64,000 bases of DNA from Schistocephalus solidus (taxonomy: Eukaryota; Platyhelminthes; Cestoda; Diphyllobothriidea; Diphyllobothriidae). Position numbers and translations under genes: made by a program. The stretch covers positions 25,001 through 89,000 of the forward strand of contig WEDG01003243.1 in assembly GCA_017591395.1 (NCBI GenBank). Direction: 5' to 3'. Of the stretch, positions 12,241 to 23,082 are shown piece by piece (positions within the stretch are counted from its first letter, which is position 1; every line of letters starts with the position of its first letter). The notes under the pieces are model-generated. The model did not search any database. It was not told the origin of the DNA and worked only from the letters and a program-made list of their open reading frames with translations.

Positions 12241-12958
12241 TAGATGGGTGGTTACCAATCGATTGCAAAAATCACTCGTACCGCTGTGAACGAGCAGTTT
12301 GTGGCTCCTTACCCATTCGACTGGTCATAGCTAGGGGCTCGGAGTCGGACCCTCCGTTCATCAATCGCTAGATCAAACGCTCTGCCATTTAGTCATGATC
12401 ATGATTTCCTGTCTGTTTGGAATCGGACATGTTAATTAACGTGGAATGGACGCTCACCGATTCGTTCACTATACGGAATATGCTCGGGCCATTGAGTTTC
12501 CGGCACCAGTCTAGTCCCTATAGGCAGTCACATGAAGAAAGTTACTGACAGAAGCAAAGTATCTGCGTAAGTGAAGAGAAAGTGATTGACTGATTCACAA
12601 TGACCAGTACGACTGAAACAGCTATTTCAGACTGCCCTCTCTAGGCCGGCATATCCTCGGCGTTATTACCTTTTGCTATGCTACTGTTATGCTAGATTGC
12701 AGTTCCGAAAACTAACGGAACAAGCATGTTGTGCACTGAAAACGGATTGATGTATGCATCTTCACATTCTTGGATGTGTTCTTGATTGTAGGTTGCCATA
12801 TCTCTATTTAAACAGTTCAACTTCTTCTACTGCCCTTTCCGAACCTACGGTTGACTTAAATTATTTTGCAGTCTCAACTGAAACCGTTTGATTATTGAGG
12901 ACGAATTGTGGGAATTTCACGAAATCATTGATAACCCCGTAAATTCTTACTCTTGCAG

Positions 12959-13204
12959 ATTGAAGGCAGTAAACGATGCATTTCCTCGGACCTGATCAAC
13001 AAACATCATAAAGCTCATTTGGGGTCAGCTAGAAGGTCGAACTTTACCTGCCCTGCTGAGCTCAATTCCCAGTTGACGACAACCCCGAGAGAAGATCGCC
13101 ATCGCATGCAAATCCAGCAGATCAAACGTCTTATCGCCTCCCAACGTCGTTGCCACAAGTGGTTTTTCACCCTCTACGAATTTGACAAGCCTGAAAATGC
13201 TGAG
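12959..13204 (+). CDS. Unrecognised protein, exon 2 (residues 218-299)
   Basis: This 246-bp, phase-0 exon lies between a strong acceptor (TTCTTACTCTTGCAG) and a consensus GTAAGT donor at 13205. It encodes 82 residues with a Cys pair spaced widely (KRCISS, FTCPAE), then a Gln/Arg-rich stretch (RHRMQIQQIKRLIASQRR) that could be helical, and ends in YEFDKPENAE. Both junctions and the composition look like a genuine exon. I do not recognise the family. Confidence 0.65.
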
Positions 13205-14752
13205 GTAAGTTAAGACTATTGCCTTAGTTGTGCAGATTTGAATCTTATTTTCTTCTGCAGCACATCTAAAGGAATCGGGTTATTAAATCGTAAATCGTAT
13301 GATATCTCGTCGATCGGATAGTTGCTTAAAAATGTAGGAGTGGCTGTTTATAGACAGCTGACGGTCATCAGTATGCTTGAACTACGCCACGCGATATCTT
13401 CCGTTCTGAGCAATGGTTTATGCGCACTCACCGGTCGGTTATGGGACTCACCGGCAAGACAAGGAGCCCGTGGCTCAGTGGTTAGAGCGATGGAATTGTG
13501 ATCAACGGGTCGCGGGTTCGATCCTGTGGTGGTGCACAACGTGGGGTCGGGTATGAATCGCTGACGAAGTCTCATAAGTCAGAAATAGCTATTCCAGTCT
13601 GCCTTGTCTTTTCCGTCAATATTCCTCCTAGATTATAATTTCTGCAAATGAATAGCCATCTAATTTGCATTTGTGAAGCTACTTTTTTCGGAATTTCGGG
13701 GCCCTTTTAGAGCAATTTTGCTTCAACTGTGGTGATAGAGATAATTCCTAATCAGCCTGTCAGAAGGCCTGGCTGCATTCACCGGCAGTAGTTTGTTTAG
13801 GGCACATTGCTCCAGGTACAACGTTCCACTGTCCATCATCCGAGGCTAACGAGCTGGCTCGCGGATGGCATCATGTCTGGAATGTTTAGGCACCGATGGC
13901 AGCTACAGAAGACGTTCTGTGCTACAATGGACTGTCTGCGAGGCACGTGGCTTGACAATGTCACCTGACAAACGGTCGCATGGTGTCGGGCGTCGGCCTG
14001 CTGATGCTCATTGCCGAAAACAAGGCCACTACGTACGTACGTAAGCTGAGAACGGGTGGACGGGGGAGAGGGGTGGACGTCTCACCCGCAGGTGCGTGTG
14101 TGTGTTTGTGTGACCAGCTCGCGACTGCATCTCAGTCCACGGTTAAAACACGTCGAGGCGCGCGGCCCACTGCGGTTCCGTTGCGAGGACGGGACCCTTA
14201 ATGCACCGTCTATAGCGTTACGCCGGCAAAACCGCTGGTTGAGGCGTTAAAAACAGTCTTTTTCGGTTGTATGTCCCTTTCCGCAGTTTGCAATGCTGCC
14301 AGGCATTGCATTCAACCTTGCCTTATCTGCAATTTTCCATACTAAACAGAACCATTTAAACATCCTACTTTTGCATTTGCCGGAGGTATCCTCGAAGGAA
14401 GCTGCCTGTCACACTTCCATTTTGTATAATTTGGTACGTCGAACGGTGTTCATTAATAAGGTTAACTTTATGAAATTGTGGATTTTGTAAATCCAGGAGG
14501 GTCATTCCATGTTTCGAGGTTCTGTTACATAACTGTTGATCTCGAAACGCTAGATGTTGCAACGGACAACATCCAGAAGTTATAACTAAACAGCCCAAGT
14601 CGGTCGGGAAACCTGGCATCTGCTACGTATTAAGTGATTCGGCGAGTAGATTCCTGACGGGGAACCATACCTCTGTTTTGCTTTTGACCTTCTCCCGTCA
14701 CTTTTTAGTTTGCACATGCATTTACTCTACTCTCCAAAATATGTCCTTTCAG
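13205..14752 (+). other. Intron 2
   Basis: It runs from the GTAAGT donor to the acceptor TGTCCTTTCAG ending at 14752. It contains a SINE at 13447-13632 and a GC-rich stretch around 13830-14230 in which I see no gene. Confidence 0.55.
13447..13632 (+). repeat. SINE family A, head and middle
   Basis: A plus-strand copy has an intact A-box-like segment (GGCTCAGTGGTTAGAGCG near 13472) and B box (GGTTCGATCC near 13516). It ends shortly after the GTCAATATTCCTCC equivalent of the middle block, so the tail is missing. Confidence 0.8.
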
Positions 14753-15639
14753 GAGACAGCGAAGCTGGAGAGTTCCCTCTTCGACATTATAATCAACCGT
14801 CTTCACTGGATATACGCCCTCTCCGTCAGTGATCTTTTTATACCTTCCGGGCGAGAGACTGGTCCTACTATGGAAGCGCACTCGTCTCCCCACGACAACA
14901 CCATCCTCACCAAGTTTGCTGTAACTCCCCAGCAGGTGGACCAGCGTCTTCGCTTTAAGGTTAGACGTCTGTCGCGTCGTTCCCTTGGCAACCACACTAA
15001 CCACGCCACTCAGGAACTTGACCGTCAATGCCATCTCAACCGTCATCATCATCATTGTTCCACGGGAGGAGAGTCTCGCAAACGTTCCGATCCAGCATGC
15101 AATCTTTTTTCTTATTCTCTCCTACGAAATCAGTTGTCCTCTTCAGGCAACCACTCCTTGGAAAGAGTTTCCCACGATGATCCCTTGTTGGTGTCCCCAA
15201 CGCCCCTTGCCTCCCCGCTGCCGTTGAGTACTGGCACTACCTGCGTACACTATGCCATGTTCTCGCTTCTTTCACCTCATAACCCTGGCCAACTGATTGA
15301 CGGTGGAGTGGCTCGCAGAGCAGGCGGCGGTGGCGCCAGCATCGCAAACAAAGTTTACTGCTTAGACTGCGACCGCAACATGATTGGCGGCTCCAGTATA
15401 GTAGGCAGCAGTGATTTGGGCGGCAGTTCGCGGCGCCGACTGAAGTGCTCCTCGTCAGAGGACAGGCTTATTTGCACCAGCAGATCTGCGGCGAGGGCGC
15501 AGGCGTTGGCGACGGCTGAAACGACAATCTGCTACGCAATGTCGCGGTCGGTGGAGTTCTGCTCAACGCTGAGGCAGCTGAGATCCGAAAAGACAGGGCA
15601 GTTTGCCGGTCGGATGACTCAGTCTATCTCTTGTAATTC
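14753..15639 (+). CDS. Unrecognised protein, exon 3 (residues 300-594)
   Basis: This large 887-bp exon enters in phase 0 after TGTCCTTTCAG and leaves in phase 2 at a GTAAGT donor at 15640. Without that splice the frame meets a stop at 15641-15643. The 295 residues include a leucine/isoleucine-rich opening (residues 305-325), a His run (397-400), Ser/Pro/Leu-rich sequence (440-460), a Gly cluster (491-494), a CLDCDR motif at 502-507, and Ser/Gly- and Arg-rich sequence after it. A CxxCDR motif near the C-terminus reminds me of DUF4795 (QRICH2-like) proteins, but only from memory and on one motif. Treat it as unassigned. Confidence 0.65.
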
Positions 15640-15669
15640 GTAAGTACCATTCAGCATTAGATATGGTAA

Positions 15670-15870
15670 TAGTAGCCCTGACTGATAAAACTCGGATATG
15701 AGCTCGTTAAGTGCTATAAGATGTTCGAGAAAATGACAGATATCAGAAAACCCAAGTGTACTGTCAATTGGGGCTGCACGATAGACCATACTGGAAGCAC
15801 AGGTACCAGCTAAAAGCCCATACGCGCAAGTTTCTGCCGCTGCATGACAGGCCTCATCAGTATTCCAGTT
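15670..15870 (+). repeat. Diverged copy of the TA-flanked unit
   Basis: The block GGTACCAGCTAAAAGCCCAT, followed by TTTCTGCCGCTGCATGACA, matches the block in the units at 22420-22680 and 27052-27603. The rest is strongly diverged, so the ends are approximate. Confidence 0.4.
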
Positions 15871-16417
15871 TTGAAAATTCAGCTTTTTAATTTCTGAGGG
15901 GACATAACCATTGTAGCTAATGTTACGGTTTTTAGTCAATCACAGTTTTTATGTTGCCACTTCTGTTGCTTAGATTTTTCCGCTTATTTCTGGACTATGG
16001 TGTTTGAGCATTGTTTTCCAAAAAAATTATAACCTCCTAATTCACATGTGCATTCTGTGCGCTGCTGAAGAACTCATCGAGATTGAGCTTAACTAGGACG
16101 TTGCGTCGGCAGAAACAACGAGAAATTGAAGCCCTCGCTGAGGGCTCAGAGTCCATTGCGTCGTCACTGTACCGCGATAAAAACTTAAATAGGCAGGTTT
16201 TTGGACTTTTCTGTAATTCCTACGCTAAGCTAGGGCCATTCAGAATTTTTTGGAACATGCTGTTACTGTCTGTCAACCTGAAAGGTGTTAAAAGCGTAAA
16301 CGATCCGTGGTAATTTGTAGTGCTCCGCTCGGATGTTGGTATAAAAATTCTGCCATAACCTAAAAATTAGAAGACTAGTCATGGCCACATAAATTTATAT
16401 TAACTAATATACTTGCT

Positions 16418-16420
<3 letters not shown>

Positions 16421-16498
<78 letters not shown>
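16421..16498. repeat. (TA)n tract, about 75 bp
   Basis: This nearly pure TA dinucleotide run lies immediately before the SINE array. It is the longest such tract in the window. Confidence 0.95.
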
Positions 16499-16499
<1 letters not shown>

Positions 16500-16625
16500 A
16501 TAATGTGGAACCGACAAAGTCAAGCGAGACCGGAATGGCCATTTCTGGCTTATTAGCCGTCATCAGCCAGTCATATCCAATCCCAAGTGTGGAACACCTG
16601 GGATTCGAACCCGCAACCTTTGGTT
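16498..16625 (-). repeat. SINE array, inverted first piece
   Basis: This is a minus-strand copy of the array unit from GATAATGTGGAACCGACAAA to the B-box region. It meets the plus-strand units head-on: ATCCCAAGTGTGGAACACC at about 16578 is mirrored by GTGTTCCACACTTGGGAT at about 16637, giving a near-perfect hairpin around 16580-16655. Confidence 0.8.
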
Positions 16626-17755
16626 CGAATCCTACGTGTTCCACACTTGGGATTAGTATGTTTGCTGATGACGGCTATAGCCAGAAATCAATTCTCCCCT
16701 TGTCTTTGTCGGTTCCACATTATCAACATATGTTACACGTTGCTATGCGACTGCTTTGAGTAATCTAGTCTGAGTTCCAGGGCACAACGGAACATAAATG
16801 TTCCTTAAGCAGATCGGTGAGCCACACACTATTATCATATTCCGGATCACAACCAACAAAGCAACGAGCCCGTGGCTCAATGGTAGAGCGTTCGACTCAA
16901 ATACCAAAGGTCGCGGGTTCGAATCCCAGGTGTTCCACACTTGGGATTGGGTATGACTGGCTGATGACGGCTAATAAGCCAGAAATGGCCATTCCGGTCT
17001 CCCTTGTCTTTGTCGGTTCCACATTATCAACATATGTTACACGTTGCTATGCGACTGCCTGTGAGTACTCTAGTCTTTGTTCAAGGGCACAACGGAACAT
17101 AAATGTTCCTTAAGCAGATCGGTGAGCCACACACTATCATCATATTCCCGATCACAACCGACAAAAGCAACGAGCCCGTGGCTCAATGGTAGAAGCGTTC
17201 GACTCAAATACCAAAGGTCGCGGGTTCGAATCCCAGGTGTTCCACACTTGGGATTGGGTATGACTGGTCTGATGACGGCTAATAAGCCAGAAATGGCCAT
17301 TCCGGTCTCCCCTTGTCTTTTGTCGGTTCCACATTATCAACATATGTTACACGTTGCTATGCGACTGCCTGTGAGTACTCTAGTCTGAGTTCCAGGGCAC
17401 AACGGAACATAAATGTTCCTTAAGCAGATCGGTGAGCCACACACTATCATCATATTCCCAAACACAACCGACAAAGCAACGAGCCCGTGGCTCAATGGTG
17501 AAACGATTCGACTCAAATACCAAAGGTCGCGGGTTCGAATCCCAGGTGTGCCACACTTGGAATTGGGTATGACTGGCTGCTGACGGCTAATAAGCCAGAA
17601 ATGGCCATTCTGGTCTTCCTTGTCTTTGTCGGTTCCACTTTGTCGACATATGCTATACGTCGCTAGGCGACCGCCTGCGAGGGCTCTTGTCTGAGCTCCA
17701 GCGCACAACGGAACATACATGTTCCTTTAGCAGATCGGTGAGCAACACACCATCA
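16613..17755 (+). repeat. Tandem array of tRNA-headed SINE units (about 306-bp period)
   Basis: One partial and three near-complete units stand head-to-tail. Each has GAGCCCGTGGCTCAATGG (at 16866, 17172 and 17481), B box GGTTCGAATCCC, the block CACTTGGGATTGGGTATGAC, then GTCGGTTCCACATTATCAAC and a unit-specific tail with GGGCACAACGGAACATAAA. The spacing of 306 and 309 bp and the high identity point to recent tandem duplication rather than independent insertions. The head and middle match family A, while the tail differs, so this is a subfamily. The last unit (17466-17755) is more diverged than the inner two. Confidence 0.85.
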
Positions 17756-17765
17756 TATATATATA

Positions 17766-17940
17766 CTATTACCGACAAAGACAAGTGAGACTGGAATGGC
17801 CATTTATAGCTTATTAGCTGTCATCAGACAGTCAAACCCGACCCCAGTCGCTGCGGCGCCCGAGACTCGAAGTCGCGACCTGTTGGTTAGAAGTCCAGCG
17901 GTCTACTTAGTGCGCCATGAGCTCGTTATCTTGCCAGACT
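17766..17940 (-). repeat. SINE family A, head and middle
   Basis: A minus-strand copy follows a short ATATAT stretch, running from ACCGACAAAGACAAGTGAG to the head at about 17915. It is separate from, and opposite to, the tandem array. Confidence 0.75.
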
Positions 17941-19152
17941 TTACAAGTACATCTCCGAGAATATTTGTTCGTTGACCCGAATTCTGCATCGGTTTCCCCT
18001 GTGACAGTTCAGAAGTACAAAAGACTCAACGATATAAGCAGTTTACATCGGGTCATCTGCAACCAAGACTGATGATATACCTGGCTAATTCAAAAGTTAA
18101 ACTGTTTGTTCCCGATATCTCCAAATCTTCGTTGATGAACCTGGAGATACGTTCGAAGGCGTGTGTGTATAAACCGCCTGTCCTAGCTAGTGACCCTTCA
18201 ATTGCAAATACAACTGCCTACGAAATGAGTGGTAACAAGGAAGCTTGTGTGAAATATTTTTGGGCAAAATGATAAACTTTTTAAAAACACCAGTAGAACC
18301 ATGTCATTCCAAGTAGAAAGTTATTTTTCGCCAGTTTTGATCTGAAAGGTGCCTGGAATGAGTTCTGACCAACAGCCAGAATACCATCACGCATTAATCA
18401 ATCTCGGTTTATGTTCGATGCCTTGTGAGGTTTAAGGCGCACTGTAATTTTCCCACAGATCCGGATAACTAGTTCCGATGGGGGAGGGGGGGGTAACATT
18501 TCATCAAATTGGCCCTTACGATCATTTCAGCACGTCAGGCGGTTGAAGGTGAGGCAGTGGAATAGAAGGGAAACGCCTTGACTTGGTGCCAGGCGCGTCA
18601 GACAAGACGGAATCCGTCACTGTTTCCTTTTAGGTGTTGTAAGGTATGGAAGCGTGCTCCCGTTAGTTATATGTGATGCTGCTTTTGGATGCTCCCGCGG
18701 GTTGGGGGTACTTGACAGGGTAGAACTTTTGACATTTTGCCTTGCGCAGCCTGGCAAGTGCGTGAGAAAAATGGCTTACACACACACACCTGCCCGCTCC
18801 TGCTGCGTTAACAGCCATCCTCTTGGCGGCCTCTTTCTCCTCCTCCTCCTCCTCAAAATTGTCAGAATAGGAATTCCACCGTGTGCGCGTGCGTTGATCT
18901 TGCGAGATGAGGAGTGTTGTTTATCAAAAGAAAAGAAGATCATGTGGATCAATTGCGTGGTAGGCTTTTTCCACGACAGTAATGGCACTTGCCCTTTCAG
19001 TGACCTTCAGCTGGCCTTGTTTGCTTCACATATCGCCTAGAAACAGAAAAAAGTATGCTTCTCTCCCCCCAATCCCCCACCTCATCGCGTTTGGTGTCTT
19101 TCGTTTCCCTCTAACTTGGTTAAGATCTGGTTTTCTTTCTGGGCTTCCGCAG

Positions 19153-19513
19153 ACCCACTGGTTGCCTGCTGGATCCGCGTTGCTGGCCGCATCACAAGGC
19201 CAAACCCGCCGACCATGAGGCCATGAGGGCGCAGGCAAACAAGCATCCAAGAAAGCGTCCTCGACAGTGTCACCGAGACCGACGCCCAACATCTAACATG
19301 CCCTGTCCGAGCACCAGAGACCAAAAACCACCTGGAGGAGGAGGAGGAGGCCAGGAGGAGCAGAGTACCTTCCCGCCAGATTTGGAGACGAAACGGCGAA
19401 TTCGGTCGCGGAAACTGCGTCATTGGCTGCATAAGCGCCTTGGTCAGAGGCGCGTTGAGGACTGGCTGAACACCTCCTGGACAACCGACGAAACTATGCT
19501 TTCAGTGGAATGA
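19153..19513 (+). CDS. Unrecognised protein, terminal exon (residues 595-714)
   Basis: The acceptor TTTCTTTCTGGGCTTCCGCAG is followed by one base that completes the split serine codon of exon 3. The same frame then reads 119 residues to TGA at 19511-19513. It has a CLLDPRC segment, a strongly basic stretch (KHPRKRPRQCHRDRR), six glycines at 656-661, and a basic tail (KRRIRSRKLRH) ending TDETMLSVE. An AATAAA signal lies 300 bp downstream. The phase match over a 3.5-kb intron is the main support. Overall the protein is basic and low-complexity, and no domain is recognised. Confidence 0.6.
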
Positions 19514-19813
19514 AGTCCCCTATCGGCCTTTCTACTCCCCAGTGAGGATCCATTTAAGGAGGGAGAGGCGAGAGGGGAGGACTTTTCATTCCACTGTTGC
19601 AATTTTTGATCCGATGTCCTTGTTTCCCCCTCCACGGTCTCCCTGCTCCTGCACCTCTGCCGAGTTTCGTTTCGAGCTCCCCCCAGTGTTATCGTAGTGC
19701 GTGTGTGTGTGCGTATGCAGTTGTTATGACCGATGATGTCTGCTCCTTGGAACGCGAATCCCAACCAGTAATTTACAACAATCCGTCTTCTAAAACGACG
19801 TCCGTTTTTATTG

Positions 19814-19819
19814 AATAAA
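19814..19819 (+). promoter_or_regulatory. Polyadenylation signal AATAAA
   Basis: A canonical hexamer lies about 300 bp after the terminal exon's stop codon, with T-rich sequence following. It gives the gene a plausible 3' UTR of about 320 bp. Confidence 0.5.
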
Positions 19820-20015
19820 TGACTCCCTCACGAATAACCGTTTTATTTTGGGGTACTTTGTTAAAATAATGGTTACCTAGACGAAAGGGTATATTTCAGC
19901 GTACCTGTAGATCCTATTTAATTAGACGGTGTGCTGTACTCTCAAGCTGCCCGATTCCGCACAAATTTAAAAAGCGAACTGGTCTAACTTTATCCCCACC
20001 ACTAACTTTTTACAG

Positions 20016-20175
20016 TTCATCTTTGGTCTGTGGCTATTATTTGGATTCATTGCGCATCCCGGCAGTCAGAACTTACTCATCCTGGAAGTTACGGCCTTTC
20101 GGGAGTGATGTTGCTGTGAGATATGCGACGATTTTACGTTTGGCTGGTAGTGCAACGGAATTCGGCGACTGCAAA
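20016..20175 (+). CDS. Possible isolated exon (53 residues)
   Basis: This is a 160-bp open segment with an acceptor (AACTTTTTACAG) and a consensus donor (AAAGTAAGT at 20173). It enters in phase 2 and leaves in phase 0. It encodes LVCGYYLDSLRIPAVR, continuing to EFGDCK. The entry phase would also fit exon 3 of the preceding gene, so it could be an alternative downstream exon, or a chance ORF. No partner exon was found downstream. Confidence 0.25.
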
Positions 20176-20218
20176 GTAAGTATATTACTGGATCTGACAG
20201 AAGTGTGGCTTATTCGAA

Positions 20219-20345
20219 ATGCCGACGAAGACAAGGGAGACTAGAATGTCAATTTCTGGCTCAGTAGCCGCATTCAGCCAGTCATATGCAACCCCAGGTG
20301 GTGTTCTACACGCGGCTCGAAACTGTGACCAGTTGATTAGAACAA
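20219..20345 (-). repeat. SINE family A fragment
   Basis: A minus-strand middle and head (GACGAAGACAAGGGAGACTA at 20224), decayed in the B box. A second fragment follows at 20383-20465. Confidence 0.65.
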
Positions 20346-20382
20346 TTTTGATCTAGAAGGGTGTAGAATTTACTTTTACTAT

Positions 20383-20465
20383 AGGCAGATAACATAGCTG
20401 ACAAAGACAAGAGAGACTGGAATTGCCATTTCTGGCCCATTAGCCGCTATCAGCCAGTCATACCC
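20383..20465 (-). repeat. SINE family A fragment
   Basis: Only the middle block (GACAAAGACAAGAGAGACTG) remains. The copy runs straight into the GTA tract. Confidence 0.65.
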
Positions 20466-20572
20466 TAGTACTAGCGTAGTAGTAGCAGTAGTAGTAGTAC
20501 TAGTGTAGAAGTAGTTGTAGTAGTAGTAGTAGTAGTAGTAATAGTTGTAGTAGTACTAGTGTAGTAGTCATA
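20465..20572. repeat. (GTA)n imperfect trinucleotide tract
   Basis: About 100 bp of GTA/GTT triplets broken by ACTAGTGTAG units. It ends with a repeat of the CATACCTTAGTA motif found at its start. Confidence 0.85.
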
Positions 20573-22055
20573 CCTTAGTAGTGTGGACACTGAGAGGTAG
20601 TGTTAGCATGTCACGGAGGGTTGAGGTCTGACAAAACAACTGAACTCTAAAATTACGCGGTTGGTGACCAATCGGAATGGCAATCCGCCGTTACGTAAAT
20701 ATTTCTCAATACAGCCACTTTGTGCTCTCTTAATGTTCATCAAAAAGTCCAACTCACGACTGGGAAACGAGTCTTATATCAAACCTCTGGATCTGTGCCA
20801 GATCTGGGTCGTTTATACCGACTAATACGTCCGCGTATCATTGATATAATTTGTCCATGTTTCACGACAGCCAGCCTATCGGATAAACTAGAGGCGTGTC
20901 TCAATTCATGAATCGGCTGCTGAAAAAGCGGAAAATCCTAATTCAACCGAGGCGTCACTTTTGGTGACTGGGGTAGTTATTTTCGAATGGGTATTACATT
21001 GGCTTTTCAGTGACGATTTTCCCACTCTTAAATGATTCTTTTGCATGAAAAAGTCAGCATTTGATGTACGTTAGAGGTTCTTGTGTTATCTTACGCATGC
21101 GTTAACAGAAAACTACATTCTGGCAATTTGGTGAAAATAACGAACGTTTTGAACACTAAAGACGGACAATTTTTCATGAAGGAGGTCATCGAAAACAAGA
21201 TGACTTTGAAAAATTCATTCAGGTTTCCTAAACAGAGCTGTTCTTAAACTTATATGATCCGTAGTATGAAAATCCAAGTGACAGTTCAATTAACAATCCC
21301 AAATATTGTTCGGAGGCAATCTGAATATGTTTCCTTATGTTAGTCAGCAATATGAGGCTGTTGCGTATATTTTAACGCAAATGTACGCCTTCCTTCGATT
21401 TAACCCGGACCAAAATGGTTATTTTAACGACAGTGGCACGAGTTCTTGAGTAAACGAGTTACTTGAACATACTCAAGTCCAAACCGAGTAGATAGGAGGC
21501 GTGTCTGTAGTCGTACATTTCAGCTTGCCTCAATCTGATAATCTGAAAAGTCTTGTAAAATTCTTGTAGAGATTTCTAAGCCGTCTAAGCAAAGCTTGGG
21601 TCCTACGACCATTGGTACTGGGGATTTCGGAATCTCCACGTACTACAGCAGTACTTCGAAGCCAAAGTCTACACTTTTCTCAAGCGTGCTATTTTACGAT
21701 GATTGCTATATAGTCTGCTACGGCTGTAATGTGTATGTTTTGTCATCATTTTTTAAAAGGAAGACAAACGAATTGGTTTAGACACCACCAAAGTCTACTT
21801 AAAACGCATGCTTTCTCTAGGTAGGTACTTACAAAACTCCCTGCCACTGTCCAGTCCATATACCAGGGTCACTGAGGCGTTCTTCGCTATGCAAATGTTT
21901 CCTTTTGACAAGAATCTCAATATTTGACGCAGTTCAGTGACTGAGGCAAGTGTTATCTTGTCTTCGACATGCTCACCTTATAAATAAAGGACTGCAATTG
22001 CAAGATGCTAGAGACCTTATAGACTAGGATGTGGCATGCTAAGACGTGCAAAAAC
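20573..22055. other. No gene seen
   Basis: Only short open frames occur, without splice support. No repeat from elsewhere in the window was recognised. Confidence 0.4.
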
Positions 22056-22059
22056 AGGC

Positions 22060-22387
22060 CCTTACATTGGCAAGGTCTGGGTTGCTGTTGCCACATTAAT
22101 GAATACAATGACGTTGATTTTAATAATTGCCGATATATATCGATTTGGATGCCACATAAAAAATCGTTAAAGAAAAATTCAAACACCCAAAACGAATCAC
22201 GACGGGAAGAAGTAATACACTCAAAGCCTATTGGTTAGGATTTTTCCCAATCTCAGAATCCTTTGTTTAACATGGTTAATTGATTAATTGTTCCTGTACA
22301 CTGCCTGTAGTCTGAAGACGAGCTGGGGGACCAGTCTCGAAAATTTACGCATTAAATTTTCGATTTTTTCCCAAAGAATTTCGTCTT

Positions 22388-22390
<3 letters not shown>
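22060..22390 (+). mobile_element. Penelope-like element, 3' end (lineage 2)
   Basis: The end of the GIY-YIG domain is recognisable in decayed form: ATATCGATTTGGATGCCACA encodes the 'hxDLDAA' segment, followed by KKSLKKNS. After it comes the 3' UTR with GGTTAATTGATTAATTG and CTGGGGGACCAGTCTCGAAA, ending in CTTTTC next to a TA tract. The same 3' UTR is present in reverse at 27620-27780, so both belong to one lineage. It is truncated at the 5' end. Confidence 0.65.
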
Positions 22391-22418
<28 letters not shown>

Positions 22419-22419
22419 G
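22391..22419. repeat. (TA)n tract
   Basis: The TA run lies immediately after the PLE 3' end and before the TA-flanked unit. Confidence 0.95.
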
Positions 22420-22680
22420 CAAAGACGTTATACCGTACTTCCGACAAAGATACTAGCTAAAAGCCCAGACACGTGTTTCGCCGATGTTTCTGCTGCTGTG
22501 TGACACAGCAACGAGGGGTTCGGCTCCTCAGTGGGTCCCCCAGCGTTCTCTATGCGGTTTCTGGTATATGGACTCCAGAGAATAATCCGGTAAGTAATTT
22601 CTGAAATTATTAAGTGCAGGACATGGAGTCAGGTGCTTCGGACATGACTTTTTAGGGTCAGACCCGAAATTATATATATA
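22420..22680 (+). repeat. TA-flanked repeat unit (copy 1)
   Basis: It begins GCAAAGACGTTATACCGTAC, includes GATACTAGCTAAAAGCCCAG, CTCAGTGGGTCCCCCAGCG and GAAATTATTAAGTGCAGGAC, and ends GGGTCAGACCCGAAATT next to TATATATA. Two direct copies lie at 27052-27603 and diverged copies at 15670 and 44370-44745. No coding frame persists between copies. Confidence 0.8.
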
Positions 22681-23082
22681 TTGAAGAAAAAAGGGCTCGT
22701 CGGAAATAGAGTTGTACTCGTGAATTTTCAAGTTGGTCACACCAACCCGTCGTCAGACGAAATTAACAGAGGAGAAATAAAATGGTCAGATGACCAGTTT
22801 GTGCTACAGGACAGACAAGGAAAGACAACCAACTGGGGTGTGAGGAATGGGTACATAATTGGATTGAGGCCAGTTAGGGGGCTGTTAGGGTTCCCTGTGT
22901 CGGAGGCGAAGGGGGATGGCGAGTAAATGTGACTGCAGACGGTAAACTTAATGGTCGACGATGCGGGATGGGGACAGAAGTAATTGCATGGATTTTTGAG
23001 GTTTTTATAGTTTCAACTGTTGTTCGCCATGTCAGGGGGAGGGGGTGGCGAGACAGTGAGATTCTACATGGTCCAGAAAAGA

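Larger units (their letters stand above)
9708..12958 (+). other. Intron 1 of the unrecognised gene
   Basis: It runs from donor GTAAGG at 9708 to acceptor TACTCTTGCAG ending at 12958. It contains a (GA)n tract at 10569-10592, a short direct repeat around 10748-10830 (AGGGTGTCCTTGAAGTGCCA and a near copy 50 bp on), and SINE pieces at 11075-11208 and 12048-12240. No further exon was found inside it. Confidence 0.5.
15640..19152 (+). other. Intron 3
   Basis: It runs from the GTAAGT donor to the acceptor GGGCTTCCGCAG ending at 19152. It carries a diverged copy of the TA-flanked unit at about 15670-15870, a long (TA)n tract, and SINE copies including a tandem array. A candidate 84-bp exon at 16113-16196 was tested and fails the phase. 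Confidence 0.5.

Noticed and set aside
14705..15055. 116-codon minus-strand frame
   Set aside because: A shadow of exon 3 on the opposite strand.
16113..16196. 84-bp candidate exon (AG before, GT after) within intron 3
   Set aside because: In the phase required by exon 3 it reads into a stop. The acceptor lacks a pyrimidine tract and the donor GTTTTT is poor.
16375..16644. Poly-Ile/Tyr minus-strand frame
   Set aside because: It is simply the translation of the (TA)n tract.
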